A stretch of 64,000 nt of DNA from Acanthochlamys bracteata (taxonomy: Eukaryota > Streptophyta > Magnoliopsida > Pandanales > Velloziaceae). The position numbers and the translations under genes are program-made. The notes beneath the pieces were generated by a model. The model was given only the letters and a program-made list of their open reading frames with translations, did not search any database and was not told where the DNA came from. This document shows positions 47,727-60,900 of this stretch, piece by piece. Location: positions 5,057,501 to 5,121,500 of the forward strand of contig CM034132.1 in the NCBI GenBank assembly GCA_019914995.1, given 5' to 3'. The first letter of the stretch is position 1. Each line of letters opens with the position of its first letter.

Positions 47727-49559
47727 GATTTATACTAAATTTACGGTTACAAAGATTTGAAGACTTTCATTAGAGAATAGTTTCCCTCTGTATCTGTTTC
47801 AGTAGTTAAAAATGTGTATGTATAGCCTAATTAATCACTCACTCTTCACGTTTTCGAAAAACCAATATAATAATAGAGATACTTAAAAATTGTTCGAGGG
47901 GGCGGAGAAATTCTTACATTAAGGGCGTGATTACTTGGTAGGGTAAAGTGAAGTTTTCAGATAAAATAAAGTTTTAAAAAATAAAATTAAAAATTAAAAA
48001 TATTTAATAAAAAATAAAATTTTATATTAATTATATATTTATAGATTTTAAATTTAATTTTAAAAAAATTTATTAATAAAAAAATTTATTAATAAAAAAA
48101 TTATTTTAATTTTGTATATATTTTATATTAAAACTGAGTTTTAAAAAAAATAAAATTTGGAGCGCCGGTAAATACGTAATTCGATGTTGAACGAGTTTTC
48201 TTTTTTCTCTGAATACTTTTAATTTTTTAATTCCCGTTTGTCTTTAATTTGTGCAGTGTAAAAGGTTGAGAGGTCAAATTATGGTTTTGTACCCGTTGAT
48301 ATCAATGTTTTCTTTGATATTAGATTTATTTTTTTAAATGAATTCAAATAAAATAAAAATTAAATTTATAAAATAAAGTTTTATATTTATTTTATATTAA
48401 ATATGAATTAATTTTTTTTAAATTTAAATGCTAAATTAAATTTTTGAGAAAAGATAATTTAATTTAAAATTTATAATTATTTGATTTAAAAGTGAATATA
48501 AAAACATTAACTTTAAAAAAAAATAAACAAACTCATAGCGTCGGAGAAGGTTTAGCTCAATATTTCAAGCCCATTCAAATAAATATTTCATTTTTATTAA
48601 GTTTTGCTATTTTACAATTACATTTTAAAATTACAAATTGCAAGTTAAAAATTTATATTTTATTATTAGTTAAATATATTTTAAAATAATTTAAATAATT
48701 TTATTTAAAAAATTTTTATTTATAAACGACTCTAAACGTTCCTTTAGTAACAATCATAACCTTATCTTGTTTAAAAAGTTCAACTCCACGTGGCACGTTC
48801 CCAATTTTAGTTTGGCATGTAACGGACCAACTTTCTATCTCCAGCCACCATCTAGAACAGGCCAACAATTTTCTCATCTAATTGACTATAGTACCCCCTT
48901 CCTGATATGAACTTTCAAGCAACATATTCAATTTCCTTTTGTAAAGTTTGATGAAAACAAACTAGTGTAAGTTTTAATAACTAAAGAGTTGTTTAAAATT
49001 GTTTAAAATAAATATTTTTTAAAAATACTTTTTAGTGAGTATGAAAAATAAGTTTATTTAATACCTCAATAATAAAATCTGTAACAAATTTTATTTTGCA
49101 TGTATTATCTTTGTGATTTTTAAATAATTTAATAAATAAAAATAAGTAAAAATAAATACTTATAAATACAACTAAATATGAATTAAATTCTTAATAGGAA
49201 TTCTATCAACTTGGTTTATTATAAAGAAAAAAGTAAACTATCAAATAAATTACCGTATTTACGAGTTGCTTGTGCTTGATTTTATCAACATTCAAGAAAC
49301 ACTATCTAGTATAATCTTTGTAATAATTTTCAAAAAATATTAGATTTTTCTACTAGCTGTATCATCATTTATTAAACTAAAATTGAAATAAGGTGAGTAG
49401 CCAATCTTTGTTTTCCAATTTAATTACAGAAAAACATGTATGTTTACTTTTATTTTCCCATTTTAAAATCTTGACCCAAGAAAATATCCTCCAAATAATA
49501 CCGTAATAATAATAAAATAATAATAACATTTGAAGGGTGATATTGTAATTCAGCGTTCA
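47727..49559. other. AT-rich intergenic DNA with a possible MITE
   Basis: No gene. A candidate small inverted-repeat element spans about 47927-48182 (AAGGGCGTGATTACTTGG and the reverse-type CGGTAAATACGTAATTCG), with a very AT-rich middle. The remainder is AT-rich, shifting to less biased promoter-like DNA near 49500. Confidence 0.35.
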
Positions 49560-50981
49560 TCACTGTGTTGTAAAACCAAACAATATCTCCTTGCCTGCCG
49601 CTTTTTATTTTCTCCTTCGATTGTCCTTTTTCTCATACTTCTCTTCCACTCTTTGATCGAGCAAAGTTTTTGTTTTTACATTTTTTCTCAGTTGAAGAAT
49701 TAAATCAAAGACGAAGTTCTTTTTTTTATACCACTGAACTCCAGCAGCAAGACTCCAAGAGAAATTAAGACATCAGCTTTGCTCTCTGTTTGATCGTAGA
49801 AACAAACAGGGGATTCTTGATCTTTTTGTAGGTCTATTTGTGCTATGTTTTGGTGTGAATGTTTGCATCATTACTTGTGATTTTAGAGTATATTGAGTAG
49901 TTTGAAGATTCAGAACAGTTCATGGATTCCCTTAACTTAGTTGCCTTTTTAAGTAGAAATAGTGACTAGTGAAATGTGTTAAGAAAAAGTGTGCTTCCAG
50001 CTATTTAGTTATGCTAGGACAAACATTCCTTTCTTTGCTAGAGTTTGAGTTTTGTTTTCGGTTTTTGTTTACGAAGAAGTGGGTTGTCCCCTCTTTGTAA
50101 TGTGGACTGCTACCTAGTTATTTGTTGCCCAAAAAAGTTACTTTCTTTTGATAAAATTTTAGCTTTTCTTCTTAGTTGATGAAGGCGTAGATTTCTGTGT
50201 TTTCATTAATTTAGTTGTCAGAAATGCTTGTCTGATGAGTGAGTGATCATGAAGTTCAGTTGTTAAGATGGATAGTCATTGTTGATTCAAATTATCCATT
50301 CTTTAGATTGTTAGCCTAGTCTACAGCAGTATGCTTTATCTTTTCATCCTCAAACAATAGAGTTTTGACCAATTTGAAATCCAAAGGTTCTAAGAAATTG
50401 GCTTAAGTTTAACTCCAGCTAGCATGAAAGGAAAGAATCTTCTGGGCTTCTCTTATCAACCGACTTGTGAAATTGGTGTGAATTTCTGCAGAAAAACTCT
50501 ATCTAAAAAATGCTCTCAAATTATTTTATGAGAACTTGTGCCATTGTTGTTATTGTTGTATCTGAATAGATTAAACTTTTTCCTTATTCAGTTTATGCAG
50601 TGGTTTTAGAGAATATTAAATGTCATGGAAACAAATAGTTTTGTTCAAAAACAGGAAGAAGTGAAGTGGCTATAGGATCATACTACAAGGAATAGAATTT
50701 GTTTTCTGCTCTATAATGAATTATATTTTTCGAGAGAATGTTGTATCGTGGATTAGACACATAATTATAGATGCAGGTTTTCTGGTACTTTCCTTTAATA
50801 GTTTTGCCTATGGTGTGGTGTTTTACGTAATACCCTTTCATACGTTTTAGGGTCAAGGGATGCAAATTTAAAAAGCAAATCATTCCCCGGAATGAATGCA
50901 AACTTCTTTAGCTAAATTGTTTTCAATGCGTCAGATATTTCATAAAACTTTTCTGTATATAAAGTTTAGTTCTTCTCATAG
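49560..50981 (+). other. 5' leader and leader intron of the nuclease gene (inferred)
   Basis: A CT-rich stretch (about 49590-49680) resembles a plant transcription start region. TTTTGTAG|GTCTATTTG near 49830 is a plausible donor, and TTCTCATAG just before 50982 a plausible acceptor eight bases before the start codon. This suggests a leader intron of about 1.15 kb. There is no transcript evidence. Confidence 0.45.
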
Positions 50982-50989
50982 GGGGCACG

Positions 50990-53900
50990 ATGGAAGCTCT
51001 TCATGGACCTGTTCTCTGCCGGCCTTACTTATGTGCAAAGCTTGCACCTGTGGTGGCTCCTCTTTGTTCCATTACTCTAAACAAATCAAGAGTACTCAGA
51101 GGTAGACCATCGGGGCTTAAGGGGAACCCCAAAAGCTTCTTGGTAGCTGCCACTTTTCCCCTTTTGCCAAGCAAGAGAAAGAACTGTGCTATATGTTGCA
51201 GCCTTAGTTCATCTTCAGATGGTAGTGGCAGTACGGCTGAAAACTTCAATGAAAATGATGAAGAGTACATGAATTCCAGTGTAATTGAAGCAGGTATTCT
51301 TATTTTATTTTATTTATTATTATTATTTTTTACTGAATATGTCTGTTATAATGTGTTTCGAAATATATTTTTTTCATATATTTATGTGATGTCTTTGTTG
51401 GATTGTTTTATGCTTAGCTATTAGATTCCTTTTCTCTTTATCATGTAGAATTTAGTTCTATAGCATGCTTTACCTCTCTATTTGTTAGCCAAGTCATTTG
51501 CTAATATATATGCACAGCTGAACGGAGATGCCTGAATTATCTGTGAAAATATCTTACTTTGTTTATTTGGCTTGCGAAATGGTAGGAATAATGGTAAAAA
51601 AAAAAGCCCTTGTTACTATTTTACATTATTTAGTTGGTACATTGTTGTCTTTTTAGGATTGAACTAGCAAATAAAACTGCATCCTCCTATTTCTTTCTGA
51701 TAAATGTATGATTGCACTATATGATTGGACTTCTTAACATGGTAATATGAGAAATACATGCAGCCCTTTGATTATGCACTTGATTATAAGATCACTAAGA
51801 CACCAAGGGATGGACAGCAATTTCAGTGAAATAAGCTCTTGTAACTGCTTCTTTAATTCCGAAGATGGTTTCAAATTTTGGGTTTCAATGAAACTGTTGG
51901 AAGGAGTTGTTTAGACTATTTGTAGTTTGACCTATTAATCATTATGGCATGATTTAAAAAAATTATTGATGATTTGCAGTGTACTAGGCAATCTGTAATA
52001 AAAGTAAAAAAAGAGATGCACAAATAAGAATTTGCCAAAAGTTATGTAGTGAACATCCATAGAGTATATGTCCTGTAAAATCTACATAAGCAATTATTCT
52101 GACTTTCACTTTCATATTTCTGGATTCATGAGAAATGGCTAACTAGATGGAGGAATATAAAATTTTTAAATGTCATTGGAGATGGTTAACTAGTTGACTC
52201 CTATACTTCAGATTACTGGGCAACTACTTTTATGTGCTTGGTGAACAACCTATTTTGCTGCTATACTTCTTACCTCGTCTTCTTTCTCATTGTTTACGCA
52301 ATTAAGGTTTGTATTTTGTCGCATTGTAGTTCAGTGTACTCTTAGTCCCTGTAAACATTTTGTAACTATTTTCATGGACAATTGGCCTGTTGCAATGACT
52401 TTCTGCAGTTGAGGTCAAAAGTGGTGCTGATGGTTTCATGATCAAAATGCGTGATGGGAAGTATTTACGATGTGTCCACAATGCCCCCCAAGGTGCACAC
52501 CTCCCAGACTATGCTCCTCATCCAGCCATTGTGTTGAAGATGGATGATGGAAGTGACCTTCTCCTTCCTATTATTGTCTGTATGTACTGTAATTCTAACA
52601 ATAGACCTATACTTGTGGCTTTTGCTTCACAAGCTTGACTTCCACGTTATGGCTTTTATTTTCAGTGGAGATGCCAAGTGTGCTGCTTATGGCTGCAGTG
52701 CGGAATGTCCAACTTGTATGTGACCACCACTTTTATGCTTTCCAAACGTTGATTACTTCATTTAGTCTAAGTTATCCACTTCCCTTTGAAAGAACTCTAA
52801 TATCTGGATTGCTCCCTAGGCGAGGCCGACTATGTATCATGTGGTTAGGGAGATGATTGACAAAATGGGATACTCTGTAAGTTAATGAATTACTGATTCG
52901 CATTCTCTTTTTGTAGCCTCTTTTTGACCATCTTGAGGAGGCATTTAGCTAGCTTGTGAAGTAATATGTACTTCGATTGATATGCTTGAAGTCATTGATG
53001 TCTGCATATCTTCAGGTAAAGCTCGTGCGGGTCACTAAGAGAGTGCATGAGGCATACTATGCGCAGTTATACCTGACAAAAGTAAGTGCTAGCCACTTTT
53101 GTTGTATAAAGTTAGTTGCTTTCATAAAAAACCTTCACTTAGATAGTTTACTTGCCAGGTTGGTAATGAAAGTGAGTGGATTAGTTTTGACCTTCGTCCT
53201 TCAGATGCCATTAACATGGCAGTTAGATGCAAGGTATGTCTAGTAGAAAGCCATAGAAAGTCTATGTTGCACTGAGGGGACAAATTTTCCTTTCCTATCA
53301 ATTGTGGTTGCAACCTGCTCATGATCTTAGGAGGTACATGTCAATGCTTCAGAAGGCCTGCATCTTTTGATATTTCATGAACTTGTGTTTTACTGCAATC
53401 ATGGATGATTTTGGTTGGTCTTTATGAAATTGCCTTCTAAATAACTTGGATTTAAAGTCATTTGTCCTATCAGAAAGAATTTAGGTGAGAGATTATTCTT
53501 CTGGTACCAGAGACAATAATAGAAGAAGCAACAAATGTATTGCTTTGATCAGCCTTTAGCGAAAGTATTGTGTATTTACCAGCATTCTTACTGAATTGCG
53601 CTTGAGTTACAATGATCTTGAGTGCATTGTTATTCAATCTTCAAGAAGGCCTTTGATTGTATTGCAAGAATGCTGAATCTTCATTAACTTTGATAGTTTT
53701 GTTCTCCTCTACTCTGTAAAGTTAATGTAAGATCTACTGCCAAGTTTTTTTTACTTGCTTGTAACAAATTCGCATCTTGAACACTGCATATACATATGAA
53801 AAGTTTTTCCAGCATAAAATGGACTTGCTTATTTTACAGTTTGTTCCTGCTTTTTCGAAAATGGTTGTTTAGTTGTCTGTAACAGTGGATAATGCTAAGT

Positions 53901-55308
53901 TTAACATGCAGGTACCAATACAAGTCAATAAGAAACTTGCTTATAGTGATGGGATGAGAGTGATTGAACCAGCCAAGGTGGTAGTGCAGGCTCCTTTGTC
54001 AGATGGATTGCTTGTCACAGAACTCGACCGGTAAGCATTTTTCCATTATAACTCTGATCTTTAAGAAAAGCTTGGTTCCATTGTCAATCTTCATTTACTA
54101 TATTCTGAGCATTGATTGTGTGAAACTGTCGCTTAGACATGCCAGATACTGGAAAGATAAAAATCATGACCACAGAATCTATTAAGCAACTTTCTCTTGC
54201 TACGTTATGATATTAGTGGTGCTACTGTTTGGAAACTAGAATACACTTCATAAGTAGTGACTATAGAGTATATCTCAACTACTTGATACCTTTCTTAGTC
54301 TAAGCTTAGGGAATGCACACTGAAATCATCCACTGAATTAGAGAACATGTTTGTAGCAGGTTGATTGCTATTCTTATGGAGCGTTTCACTTTTGCAGGCC
54401 CAATGGTCAACCTTGCTTAGAAACCAAGGAATTTAACTTAGTCCGTAACATGCTGATTGCTGCAGTTGAGGAACGATATCGTGATGCCGGTATGTACTGG
54501 TTTCTGCTCCACTTTCACCTAATTAGTGGCCATGAAAAGTGAAACCAACTTTTTTATCTTCATTTCAGCAATGCCAAAGGTATATAGCTTATATGTGAAA
54601 TATTTATTTAGCTATAGGATTGCCAGAATAACTTTTTAGATATATGGGACAAGTCTCTTAGATGTTTGTTTGAAAGTGCACTTGCCAATTGTGCCAGATA
54701 TGTTTGTTAACCTGTATCTTAGTTGACTGCTTGCGGATAACACTCTCTGAGTTCTAATGTTTGTTAATATAGTTCATTAACTTACCAACTGGTTGATGCA
54801 TCTAGCAGCATTTCCAATTGAGAAAAGGGCACAGCTGATTGTTAGTATGGAAAATGGCTCCTTGATTTTTAAATGAGAAAATGGCTCCCTGATCGCATTG
54901 CCAAAACTTTCAGAGTTCTAATGTTTGCTAATATAGTCCATTAATACTTACCAAACTGGTTGATGCATCTAGCAGCATTGCCAATTGAGAAAATGGCTCC
55001 CTGATCACGAACTAGCTTTTCAGCTTCTCCTTAACAATGTCATAGCAGAAAGATAATAGTTTTTTTCTTCTTCCAGTGATTAAAACAGTCACTTTTCCTT
55101 GCCTTGTAGTAGTTGCTTTAATTCTTTCTTTGGGGTTATGATGTTCTTGTCGTTCTTCTTGAGGTGAATGAAAGTTTCCCATAGTTGGCGCACTTTGCAT
55201 TGTTAGCATTGATATCAAAATTGAATTTGGTTGTCTTAAATCATTGAAACAGCTCAATGGAGGGACAAGCTAACCCAACTGCGCACCAAGAGGAGAAACT
55301 GGGCATGA
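50990..55308 (+). CDS. BBD: Bifunctional nuclease (BBD type), 9 coding exons
   Basis: Exons 50990-51293, 52409-52579, 52666-52715, 52820-52876, 53016-53081, 53159-53233, 53912-54030, 54398-54489 and 55253-55308, all with GT-AG borders and consistent phase, give 329 aa. Residues 1-~90 are basic and Ser/Leu-rich, like a plastid transit peptide. The BFN/DUF151 domain spans ~103-255 (DGFMIKMRDGKYLRCVHN; LLMAAVRNVQLARPTMY; DLRPSDAINMAVRCKVPIQV at ~227-246; SDGMRVIEP). A UVR-like motif closes the protein (EERYRDAAQWRDKL). Plant BBD proteins have RNase and DNase activity and act in abscisic-acid-linked callose deposition and basal defence. Length and layout match the family and no defect is seen. 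Which paralogue it is cannot be told. Confidence 0.93.
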
Positions 55309-57540
55309 CAGGCTTTGATCCGCCAGTATACTTCGTCATCCTTTCAATCGCAAACATATAAATCAGTAACAAAATTCAAACACCTCCCTACAGCTGCTCA
55401 ATACAAGTCCAAGATGTAAATAAAGATGTTGGAAGGTGGAAGCAAATTTCGCCGGGATATAGGATGATATCCGTTTAATGAGAATGTATGTATGTAAGTT
55501 TCAAGCTTGTAAATATGATGTACATAGAACATTCACAAGTTTTTAAGCGCATGTATGAAGTCACGTTCTGCCTTGATGGTTATTATTAGTTGATTTTGCA
55601 ATAGCACATCTTTGTAAGCCTTCACATCACCTGTACAATAGTTAGTCCTCAACGCATTCAAGCTTCTCAGCCTGCTTCCTAATTGCTGCTTGTGATAGAT
55701 ACTCTATCTGAAGGAGTTACTCTACAAAATTTCTTCACAACTTTGGGTTCTATTTCCTGTATCCAAGTTCAATGCTCGCTTTTGTTTGGATTACATAAAT
55801 TTTCGACTTGGAAATAAGAATCCTAAAACCCAGTCTGGCTTGTAACCAGAAAAATCTAAATTGCAGCTGTGGAGTAAAGCTTTGATTTCACTGTCTATTC
55901 ATTTTCATTTGGTAATGAGATTTTGAGCTACCAGTGTTACGTCCCTTGATACGTTGACTGTATCATTTTGTTGTTTAGCTAGTTTTCAAAAACTAGACAC
56001 GGAACTGGTGAAGCTACTGTTCCATTTATTGAAACAGTGCCCGTTTACGTGTATTCAAATTGATTGGGGGTTGGGGGGTGGGAGGTGTGGATAAAAATAA
56101 AAGAATATTATACATGTATTCAAATTGTTGTTCATACGTGTATGTATACACTGTTCCTGTTTATTCAACCAAGCAACCAGTGGTTGTCAATGTTGTTACC
56201 CCAACCAAAAAACAATTAAGATTTTTGTAATAATCGACCGACACAAAGCATTCATGTGGTCAAACACACTAATCATTTGCCTTCATGAAACGTGTTCGGA
56301 TAGCCCTCTGTAACCAGCCTGCGACTTTTGTTCTTGAACTTTAGCTTTTAAGTCGTTGAGATTTATTAATGCTCGGTGCATAAATTACAAGTGATTTAAG
56401 GCATGAAAAAGGATTTTCATGAAATTGAACTTCGTTAATTCAAGTTAATATTGCTCAAACCAATAGTACGAATTCCAATTATGACATTATTTTATTAATA
56501 AAATAAAATAATATCGTCAATTAATAAGATTTGGAGTTCATATCGTTTAGGTATGTCTCAAAAGATTTATCCATATATTTAATTTAACAAAATAACATTC
56601 TATTAAATAAATTTTTAATATTTTAATTTAAAAATTAAAATGTTATATATTGAACTAATTAATATTTTATGTTCATTTCTCAATAATTTTATGTTTAATT
56701 TTTATGTTCAATTTGTGTGTTTTATAGTGTTTTTAGTTTCTATACTGCTTAATCTTTTAAAACTATAAATAAGAGAAGGGTTTTTATTTAAAATTACAAT
56801 AGTTTTTAAATATTTATGTTGTGATTACTAAAATTGGTTAAAAAATTATTACAGAAGTTTTTCTTAATCTAAAAGGAAATGAATTGATTATAGATAAACA
56901 CTTGTGAGATGAGAGTGGCGTAAATGTGAATCTAAAATTTTAGCGGTAATGAGTAAAGACAGTGTCAGTAGATCCGAACAAAACCGTCCGAACTAATTTG
57001 AAAATCATCAATTTAACATCAAAATACATGCATGTGTATATAAATTCGGGTTTAGATATTAATACTTCTTAATTCAAATAGAATCGATCTACTACCATTT
57101 TGTCATGAAACTTCAAATCGGTTATATTGATATAATTAAAATTATTTTAGAGTTTTTAAAATAAAAGTATTTTAAAAAATATTATTTTAATATTAGTTAA
57201 AATATAACCTTAATTTTAATATATAAAATATTTTAAATTTTTAAAAATATTATAAATATTAAAATAAAATTTAAAAGACAAGAAGGTGGAGAAGAAATTT
57301 AAAAGCCATAAAAAAAGCAAAAAGTATGTTGAGTAAAAAGATTAATAATAAAAAATATTTTTTTAATTTAATGTAGGTTGCTCCGAACGGTCGAATCGAT
57401 CTAAAAACCGTCCCAACTAATACAGGTTAAGTCGGATCAAATAAAAATCCGGTTAATTTGTAATTCTATGCTCCAAATCTGACAACTATGGAGCTTACCG
57501 CATGCGCAAGGTCGGTCTCACTCAAGACACTCCCGGGACC
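55309..57540. other. Nuclease 3' region and intergenic DNA with repeat
   Basis: The first ~250 bp are probably the 3' untranslated region. Later parts are AT-rich intergenic DNA. About 56965-57495 has GATCCGAAC/CCGTCC words at both ends and an AT-rich middle; ends (AGTGTCAGTAGATCCG and the reverse of AGTTGTCAGATTTGG) weakly resemble the element at 47132-47716. No clear target duplication, so this is only a candidate MITE. Confidence 0.4.
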
Positions 57541-57959
57541 ACATTTCCATCGGATCCTTCTTTCTTTTCTTCATAAGGAAAAAGCAAAAGAACAGGAAAG
57601 AAATTCACAAAAATCAACAAAAATAGAAGAGAAAGATTAGAACAAAAAATCGCCTCGAAATTTCCGGGGGCCTCAGCTCGCAGTCGGCACTCATCGCCGC
57701 CGTCGACGCCCTCTGCTTCTCTTTTCGACGTGGCACCGTTTTATTTTTGAAGGTTGCTATTTTGCCTATTTTTGTTTTAAATTTGATCTGGAGTATTCCT
57801 TTTCTTTTTCTTTTTGGGCTTTAGAGTTATTCGAGAAGATTTGTTAGGGTTGTTTGTAATTGTCATTTGAATCCATTTTGATGATTGATCTACACAGGTG
57901 AACTTTTAAGGGAGGGTTTTTGTTTTCGGATTCTGGAGATCGGCTTTCCCGCAACGGAG
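57541..57959 (+). other. 5' leader and leader intron of the SEC14-like gene (inferred)
   Basis: GC-richer DNA with TTTTTGAAG|GTTGCTATT near 57752 as donor and GATCTACACAG|GTGAAC near 57897 as acceptor, giving a leader intron of about 145 bp before the start codon at 57960. Inferred only from splice-site likeness. Confidence 0.45.
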
Positions 57960-60900
57960 ATGTCTGGGCCGCTCGATCGGCTCGCCGGACCTTGTGAGTT
58001 CTTCTTTCTCTGGTTTAGTTTGATTGATTGATTTTGGTTTGGTTAGATTGCTTGGTTTGAAAATTTGATGCATGCATTTTTTCTATGTGGAGCTTTTCTA
58101 GGTTTATGCTTTTTCTGATTACGTTTTGGTTCTTTGAAACAAAGGATCGCTGTTACAGTTGTAAGGCAGCTGGTATATTGTATGCAGAGAGTGAAATTGA
58201 TTGAACAAATAGTTAGCCTTGGATCAGTAGGATCTTTTAGCTACTGGATTGAAAAATTGAGCTGGACTTCGATAAATCCCAATTATAGTTGAAATTTTGC
58301 TTATTTTGGGGCTTTTTAGTTGTGGAAGTGCTTACGTCCAAATAAATGTTTTATCAGTTTTAGGTACCTGTTACTTATGCAGTCACCGCTGTATCTGATT
58401 GAGGTGAATGAGAGTTTCACGATAATCTCGTTATAAATAATTAAGCGTTTCTTTCTCTTGTTTGTTTGGCCATGATGGTCCTCTTACAAATTGCATCCTG
58501 CAAGCAGTAATTTCACAATGTGTGATAGAGTTATCACTGATAAACATGAAGATAAGTTCTTTGTGTTATGGAGTCTGGTTGAATCATCAAAATATTAGCA
58601 ATATGTGATGCCTGCCTAAGCATAATTGAATATCAAATACTTCCAGGTTTTGATGGGTCCTCTGCTCATGAAGAAAGAAAAGAGAGGAAATCAGATTTTG
58701 AGTTGTCAGAAGATGAGAGGAGGACACGAATTGGGTCCCTCAAGAAAAAAGCAATTAATGCATCAACCAAATTCAGGCATTCTTTGAAGAAAAAAAGGAG
58801 GAAAAGCAATAGCCAAGTCATTTCTGTATCAATAGAGGATGTAAGGAATATTGAGGAGCTAGAAGCGGTTGATGCATTTCGTCAGTCATTGATTTTGGAT
58901 GAATTATTGCCTGCAAAGCATGATGATTATCATATGCTGTTAAGGTATTACTTTGCTCTTTGGTTTGTCTAATCCCTAAGTGAGCTTGATTATCACGTGT
59001 TGTATAAAGGTTTGTAAACATTTGAGACTTTACTCTGGAAGTTCATGTTGATGTGTGTGCATCTTGTCTTAGGTTTTTAAAAGCAAGGAAGTTCGATATT
59101 GAGAAAGCAAAGCACATGTGGGCTGAAATGCTTCAGTGGCGGAAAGATTACGGCGCCGATACCATTCTTGAGGTAACAAAATCACCATTAGTTGTACTAT
59201 GCACACCTTCTCGTCTTTCTTTCTTATTTGTATTGCCAAGTTAAGGTGGCTCTCACTTGCAAAAATGATTACAAAAGGATGACTATGTCTTGTTTCTATT
59301 GTAACAAACTTTTAAGGGATAGTAAGAGACTTGAATGACTTGTGATAGTCGTAGTAGGAATAGTAGTTGATACTGGTTGGATGTCTTCCTAAGAAATGTT
59401 TGGACAAACATTTAATTCACATTGACTAATTATCATTTTTTCCTATACAAATTCAGGATTTTAAATATGAGGAGTTAAATGAAGTCCTGAAGTATTATCC
59501 ACATGGTTATCATGGTGTGGACAAGGAGGGCAGACCTGTCTACATTGAGAGGCTTGGCAAAGTGGATCCTAACAAGCTCATGCATGTGACGACAATGGAC
59601 CGGTACATAAAATATCATGTCCTAGAATTTGAGAGAAGCTTTCAGCTTAAGTTCCCTGCATGTTCGATTGCTGCCAAGAAACACATTGATTCAAGCACTA
59701 CGATTCTAGATGTTCAAGGCGTGGTATGCAGTCTTTATTTTTATTGTTACTTTTATTTTTTATTTTTTGGGAGAGTACTCTTTTCTGGACTTTTACGTTT
59801 TGCAATCAATAACGGTGGCTGATGATAATATTCTTATATGGTTCTGTTTTGGAAGGGTCTGAAGAATTTCAGCAAAACTGCACGTGAACTGATTCAGCGT
59901 TTACAAAAAATTGACAGCGATAACTATCCAGAGGTGTGTGAGATTAATTCAAGTGAAGATATTGTTTATCTAGTATACATAGCATATTTTGTGATGCCTA
60001 AGCTATATGCTGCAGACATTGCATCGGATGTTTATCATCAATGCTGGCCCAGGGTTCAAGCTTCTTTGGAACACTATAAAATCATTTCTTGACCCTAAGA
60101 CAACTTCAAAGATTCATGTAAGGACAAGGAAAACTAATTATTTGCTTCAAGCATTTTCTGCTAATACAAAGTTTGGGGTTTACAAATTGCAATGGAAATA
60201 ACAAACTCCCATAATCCAGGTTCTTGGGACCAAGTACCAAAACAAACTACTTGAAATAATTGAACCAAGGTATCACTATTATTTTCTTATTCTTCAAAAT
60301 GGTATAGGATATCAGGCAAAAATGAGTAGTCCTTTAGCCTATTTTATCTGCATCCATGTGTTTGGTTTTTGTTTTATTGTAGCGAGTTGCCAGAATTTCT
60401 TGGCGGCACTTGTACCTGTCCTGATCTTGGAGGTTGCCTTAAATCTGAGAAGGGCCCATGGAAGGATCCTGAAATAGTGAAGGTAGTGTCTGAGCCTTTT
60501 GTAACCCTTTTTTGAACTCTAACTTGTGTACCTTATTTCTATGTGTTTCATCTAATATCCAGAGAGTTCTTAATGGAGAAGCTCAGTATGCTAGGCAAAT
60601 TGTTACTGTTTCCAATGGCGAGGGAAAGATCCTTGCTTATGCTAAGCCGCAGTATCAGGTAGCAAGCCTTGCTGTCTCAACATGCTTTTATTCTTTTCTC
60701 ATGGATGGGATTTTACTAATTGAATTCCAATTTCATGGCCAGTTGAAGTATGGTGATACATCCACAGCTGAATCTGGATCAGAAGCTGAAGACATGTCTT
60801 CACCGAAAGCTACAAGGAGCTATGTGTCACATTTTCAATTGACTCCTGTCCATGAAGAGGTAACTTTTGGGATCTTTAATTAGTCAATGATGTAAACATT

